Below, one piece after another: positions 60,256 to 64,000 of a DNA stretch of 64,000 bases. Where the stretch lies: positions 15,157,499-15,221,498 of the forward strand of contig NC_092565.1 of NCBI RefSeq assembly GCF_037975245.1. The letters are read 5' to 3'. The stretch comes from Apostichopus japonicus (Eukaryota > Echinodermata > Holothuroidea > Aspidochirotida > Stichopodidae). Each line of letters starts with the position of its first letter. The stretch's first letter is position 1. The notes beneath the pieces are model-generated. The model was not told where the DNA came from. It was given only the letters and a program-made list of their open reading frames with translations, and did not search any database. The position numbers and the translations under genes are program-made.

Positions 60256-61270
60256 CATAGGCGTAGGAGGCGAGGGGGCTGGGGGGCTGGGGGGGGGGGG
60301 CTGCAGCCCCCAACCAAATTTTTTGGTGAAAATTCGGGCAATATGAAGAAGAATAATTTGCAATGTGTTTTTCATTATTTTTTTTGGTGAAAATTCAACA
60401 ATATGCTGAGAATTTTTTCGAGCACCTACTGAAAGAAGAATAATTTGCAATGTGTTTTTCAAATTTTTGGGTGAAATTCGGGCAATATGCTGAGAATTTT
60501 TTCGGGTACCTACTGAGAGAAGAATAATAATTTGCTGTGTTTTTTTTCATTTTTTTTTTTGGTGAAAATTTGGGCAATATGCTGAGAATTTTGCGCCACC
60601 TACCAGTGGCGGAACGTCCATACAGTCAGAGGGGGGCGGATGCCCCCCCTGACGGACTCAAATGGACTGCTGGCGCCCTTTTCAGCTTTTTACCACTTTT
60701 TACTTATTCGCGATTATTGACTTTTTTTATTGCGCTCTCAAATACCTATTGACATTTGTCACATTTTGTTGGTGCAATTTTCTGACAAATGGCGATGACA
60801 CCTATTTATTCTTCGTTTATCTGCAAATTAGCAAGGCCCGGAAAGGGTAATTTCCGGCGATCTAGGGAGTATCTTTACTCAAAAAATTTCTGTACGCTCC
60901 GCGCCAACCTGTGGTGGCGCTCCGCTTAGATAGTGTCAAAAGCGCCCCTACAGACCATTCTCTCCCCCCTGACCAATACCCCTAGCTCCGCCACTGGCAC
61001 CTACTGAAAGAAGAAGAATCTGCAATGTGTTTTTCTTATATTATCATTATTGTTGTAACAACTTCCCCAATAATTCTAACCAATATGGAAGGGTAATACA
61101 CGGAAAATGATTTTATGTTATTGGCATGTGATGTAATAACCGATGAATGCCTACATATATGCACATTAACATGTGGAACGCGGGCGGAGGGCGCGAAAAT
61201 TTTGGTTATATTTTTCGGGCAAGTCGTTACAGCCCCCCCCCCCAAATCAAATGAGGCTCCTACGCCTATG
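60256..61270. mobile_element. hAT-like MITE (outer), 1015 bp
   Basis: Terminal inverted repeats CATAGGCGTAGGAG (60256-60269) and its complement (61257-61270, CTCCTACGCCTATG). The 8-bp flanks TCAACAAC (60248-60255) and TCAACAAA (61271-61278) match at seven of eight positions, as expected of a hAT-type target duplication. The interior has tandem repeats of about 85-95 bp (TTTGCAATGTGTTTTTC, GGGCAATATGCTGAGAATTT). No transposase frame is present. Confidence 0.8.
60604..60996. mobile_element. hAT-like MITE (inner), 393 bp
   Basis: Terminal inverted repeats CAGTGGCGGA (left) and TCCGCCACTG (right), then further matching C/G-rich bases. The 8-bp flanks CCACCTAC (60596-60603) and GCACCTAC (60997-61004) match at seven of eight. 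It lies inside a tandem-repeat unit of the outer MITE and is therefore the youngest of the nested set. Confidence 0.8.
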
Positions 61271-61376
61271 TCAACAAATCTGTAACTGGACGACATACAT
61301 TAATCTGGGAGTGACTCGAAGCGGGGACCATATGATTGAAAGGCACCGGCATTAACCACTGAGCTAACACTCCTAG

Positions 61377-62145
61377 TTGGTGTCGGTGATCAGCTGATGA
61401 TTTGACTCAGTCGGATGAAATATGATTCGTGCTCCTATGACCAGGGCGCATGCACGAATTGCCAGTGTGCATGCCCTGTGCCTGAGGCGTTGAAAAGGCG
61501 CATCTTGTGTCTGTATTGTTCATATCAGCTTTTGTTGCAAAGTATTGGTAGCAATGCATTTTCAATTAAAGAATGTTTCTCGGTTTCACCGAAAACTAGA
61601 ATCTACATCTACAAACCCTTATTGCTCCGTCGGTTGCCCGTTATCATAAACTCACTCATAATAATCTCCCTTGGTGAATAAAGGAGCCCGAAGGGTAACG
61701 ATATTTTTTTTATCGTGCTTTCGGTGATGGGAGATGTAGCAGGGATTGCATGGGGGAATTATCAAAACTGGTGTAGACATAGGCCCACATATCGTCTCCG
61801 ATGCCAATGGTCAGAGCGGTTAGCACCCGAAATGGGGAAATATACGCCAGCGGAAGATCTGTGCAGATATGACACAACGTAACGTATAGAAGAGTAAGCT
61901 TTATGTAGATCATTGCGAGCAGAAACGTATTAATATATTTGTCAGTGACGTGAAAACTTCATCCTAAATTTAAAAGATTCCACACCTTTGTCGTTCAGTT
62001 GAAGATATACCTTCGTTACGGTTATATTGATAACGGCGTTCAATGACAGATTCGATTGTGTCGAAAATGTAGTATGCGTGAGTATGTATACGCGTAGTAT
62101 GCGCAGATCCACCAACTTTTTAAGTGACGGGGACATGATATACCG
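61377..62145. other. Non-coding, nothing recognised
   Basis: Short frames only; no family similarity or clear repeat. Confidence 0.5.
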
Positions 62146-62212
62146 TGTATATTTGCCCAAAAAAATCTTGTACGCTACGCGCGAACCCATGGTCGCGCTC
62201 CGCTATAGTATC
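62146..62212. repeat. Fragment related to the inner MITE
   Basis: TCTTGTACGCTACGCGCGAA..CATGGTCGCGCTCCGCTATAG parallels TTCTGTACGCTCCGCGCCAA..TGGTGGCGCTCCGCTTAGAT inside the inner MITE near 60890. Confidence 0.65.
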
Positions 62213-63415
62213 AGAGAACAGACACGCGTCCCCACCATTATCCAAAACTGATCTGCGCCCATGATGACATTGAAACGCTATGTAACACCCTTCCCCACTC
62301 CCACCTATTTTCCACTATTTATTTGAAACTATTTGTTATTACTGCACTCTCTTTCCAAATGCCGCGCGCGTAGTATAAACTTCATTCAAAGATGGTCGAT
62401 ATTATAGGCGTACTAACAACTATTATAGAATGAACTGTTTTCGACATATCACAGTTTGATGTAATTCCACAATTGGAATGCTATACAATAAATCATCAAA
62501 TAAATTCTTCCCTCTATTTTTAATGACATCCTAAGCAGTGATAAGATATGTAGATGAGACGAGGCGGAATGAGATGAGAGTGGGCAAAATACATTGAAAC
62601 TGTGAAACAAGTTGTATTAATACCCAAGTGACAAGAAAAGAAAACAATTTTTTTTTTTTTGAAATATAATGTTTTGTTTAGCTGGCAGTTTTTCTCTTGG
62701 CGGATTGGTGTCGATTCTACAGATAATAATTGTACATGTTGAGAGATACGATAATTGATTATCTGTGTAGACTTTCTGAAAGTAACAATTATGATCAGCG
62801 CCACCACTTGGATTTGCTTCCGATGCACCTTTGTCAAACTTGTATAGCGCCGTTGCAGGGCTGAGTTTATACCTGAATAATACTAACAAAAGTGGACAGG
62901 TAGAATAATTATTGGTCTATGGAGACTATGGTGAATACAAACATATTGCGTGTATGGTGTGAACTGCGCAGTCTTAAATATTAACAATGATTGTGCACTA
63001 CTGACTGCTATTACAGTCCAATTTTACTGACACAGGAAATATTGGAACAGTTTCAATGATACATCAAACTGAATTAGGAAAGTAAGTCGGTTCAAATACT
63101 GCCCCCCCCCCCAAAAAAAAATTAAGACTTAATTACCTTACAAACCAAGTCATTAGAGGGCCTTTAGTATCGGTTTTAATCACGCGTCGACATTATTTTC
63201 CTGTCTGTCCACGCAGGTTGTGTTGGCACTGTTCCTATATGGCGGGCCATTGTAAAAATATGGCGAAGGTAAGGTGCCGTCAAAATGTTAAGATCTTTCT
63301 GTAAAGATAGAAGAAATTTTCCACAAAATGATAAGTTGTTCAGTTAATATGTTAAAAAATTGCCAAAAAATGACTAATTCCTTAAATCTAATAAGTGAGG
63401 AATTCATCATTTGTT

Positions 63416-63417
<2 letters not shown>
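62213..63417. other. Non-coding, nothing recognised
   Basis: No exon or element identified; a C-run followed by an A-run near 63100-63120. Confidence 0.5.

Positions 63418-63460
<43 letters not shown>
63418..63460. repeat. (AT)n microsatellite
   Basis: About 43 bp of AT dinucleotides next to the transposon-like sequence that starts at 63461. Confidence 0.95.
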
Positions 63461-63462
<2 letters not shown>

Positions 63463-64000
63463 GCGCGTATCCAGGATTTTCTAACCCGGGGGGCGCGAAT
63501 TACTATCTAAGCGGAGCGCCACCATCGGTTGGCGCGCAGCGTACAAGAAAATTTCTGGTTTTGATACCCCCCAGATCACCGGAAATAGCACTTCTCGGGC
63601 TTGAAAATGACCAACCAGATGTACACTTTTGCCTGAGAACCAAGTGTTTCCCAAAAGTTTTTTCCATCCATAACCTTTTTGCAGATTGTCACCAGTCACA
63701 CATCATGTTCGACCTCATTGCATGTCCTATGGATCATTGCTTTTGTAGGTGATTCTACGTCACGGCCCACAATATCCGAAAGCCCCCTTTTCAAGGTTTT
63801 AAGCCCATTATTTGGTGAGAATTTGAAAATTCACATTTCTCGTGAATAAAATCACTTCAAAACATACCCATAATGTTGCACAAAATTCAATCTATGGACA
63901 AGCAATATAGAAAAACCTCCTTGAACCCCTAACAGACAGGTCAAAGTTGCACGAGTAGAGGAAAGTATGATGAAGAATGTTGGTGAGGAAATTTTCGAAA
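63461..64000 (-). mobile_element. Transposon-like element related to the inner MITE, open at the window edge
   Basis: Begins CAGGCGCGTATCCAGGATTT, a hAT-type end. Positions 63480-63590, read in reverse complement, match the inner MITE near 60855-60945 (ATTTCCGG.GATCT.GGG.GTATC, GTACGCT.CGCGCCAACC, GGTGGCGCTCCGCTTAGATA). The other end is not in the window; the remainder is unclassified. Confidence 0.55.

Larger units (their letters stand above)
60127..61376 (-). mobile_element. tRNA-derived SINE split by a nested insertion
   Basis: The minus-strand head is at 61374-61302 (GGAGTGTTAGCTCAGTGGTT, TCGAGTCACTCC), whose acceptor-like ends GGAGTG and CACTCC pair. The body resumes at 60247-60127 (GGACGTTAAATATGAATG, GAAGCCTATGAGGC as complements) and runs into the ACAT tail. 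Positions 60256-61270 are a later insertion. Confidence 0.75.

Noticed and set aside
59745-60390. Long ORFs of IHTY or MYVC repeats on both strands
   Set aside because: Translation of the (TATG)n microsatellite; open in several frames by sequence composition only.
61302-61374. Second tRNA-like sequence on the minus strand
   Set aside because: The pairing acceptor-like ends are kept, but it continues into a SINE body with an ACAT tail.

Overview
The window is AT-rich nuclear DNA from an invertebrate animal. It has split genes with consensus GT-AG introns, long introns, tRNA-derived SINEs, MITE-like elements and many minisatellites. Protein similarity as I recall it, plus the repeat style, make an echinoderm, perhaps a sea cucumber, my best guess; the sequence alone does not prove this.

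Layout. (1) 1-3.3 kb: two intronless small heat-shock protein genes are arranged head to head. The left one is cut by the window edge. Their shared 1.2-kb spacer holds heat-shock elements, TATA-like boxes and a perfect 23-bp-arm hairpin. (2) 3.6-5.0 kb: a 236-bp MITE with a TTA target duplication, then a tRNA-derived SINE. (3) 5.6-14.2 kb, minus strand: a PUS1-type tRNA pseudouridine synthase rebuilt from 11 phase-consistent coding exons (535 aa). It has a mitochondrial-type leader and an acidic C-terminal tail, and several introns carry minisatellites that contain copies of a 5' splice site. (4) 14.2-21.9 kb: no gene recognised. (5) 21.9-48.4 kb, minus strand: a C-terminal binding protein (CtBP) corepressor rebuilt from 7 coding exons (544 aa). 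Its first exon and the start of its second encode a THAP zinc finger, so the predicted product is a THAP-CtBP fusion. The 16-kb first intron holds two minisatellites and a decayed DIRS-like retroelement. (6) 48.4-64 kb: mostly non-coding, with one exon-like interrupted reading frame near 50 kb. Near 60-61 kb a three-level nest is visible: a SINE with a very long ACAT tail, a hAT-like MITE inside it, and a second hAT-like MITE inside that.

The genes do not form a pathway. The sHSPs are stress chaperones, PUS1 modifies tRNA in nucleus and mitochondrion, and CtBP is an NAD(H)-binding transcriptional corepressor. The most notable observations are the THAP-CtBP fusion and the recurrent splice-donor-bearing arrays in introns of both large genes. 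All exon structures are my own reconstruction from splice consensus, phase and family similarity, with no transcript evidence.
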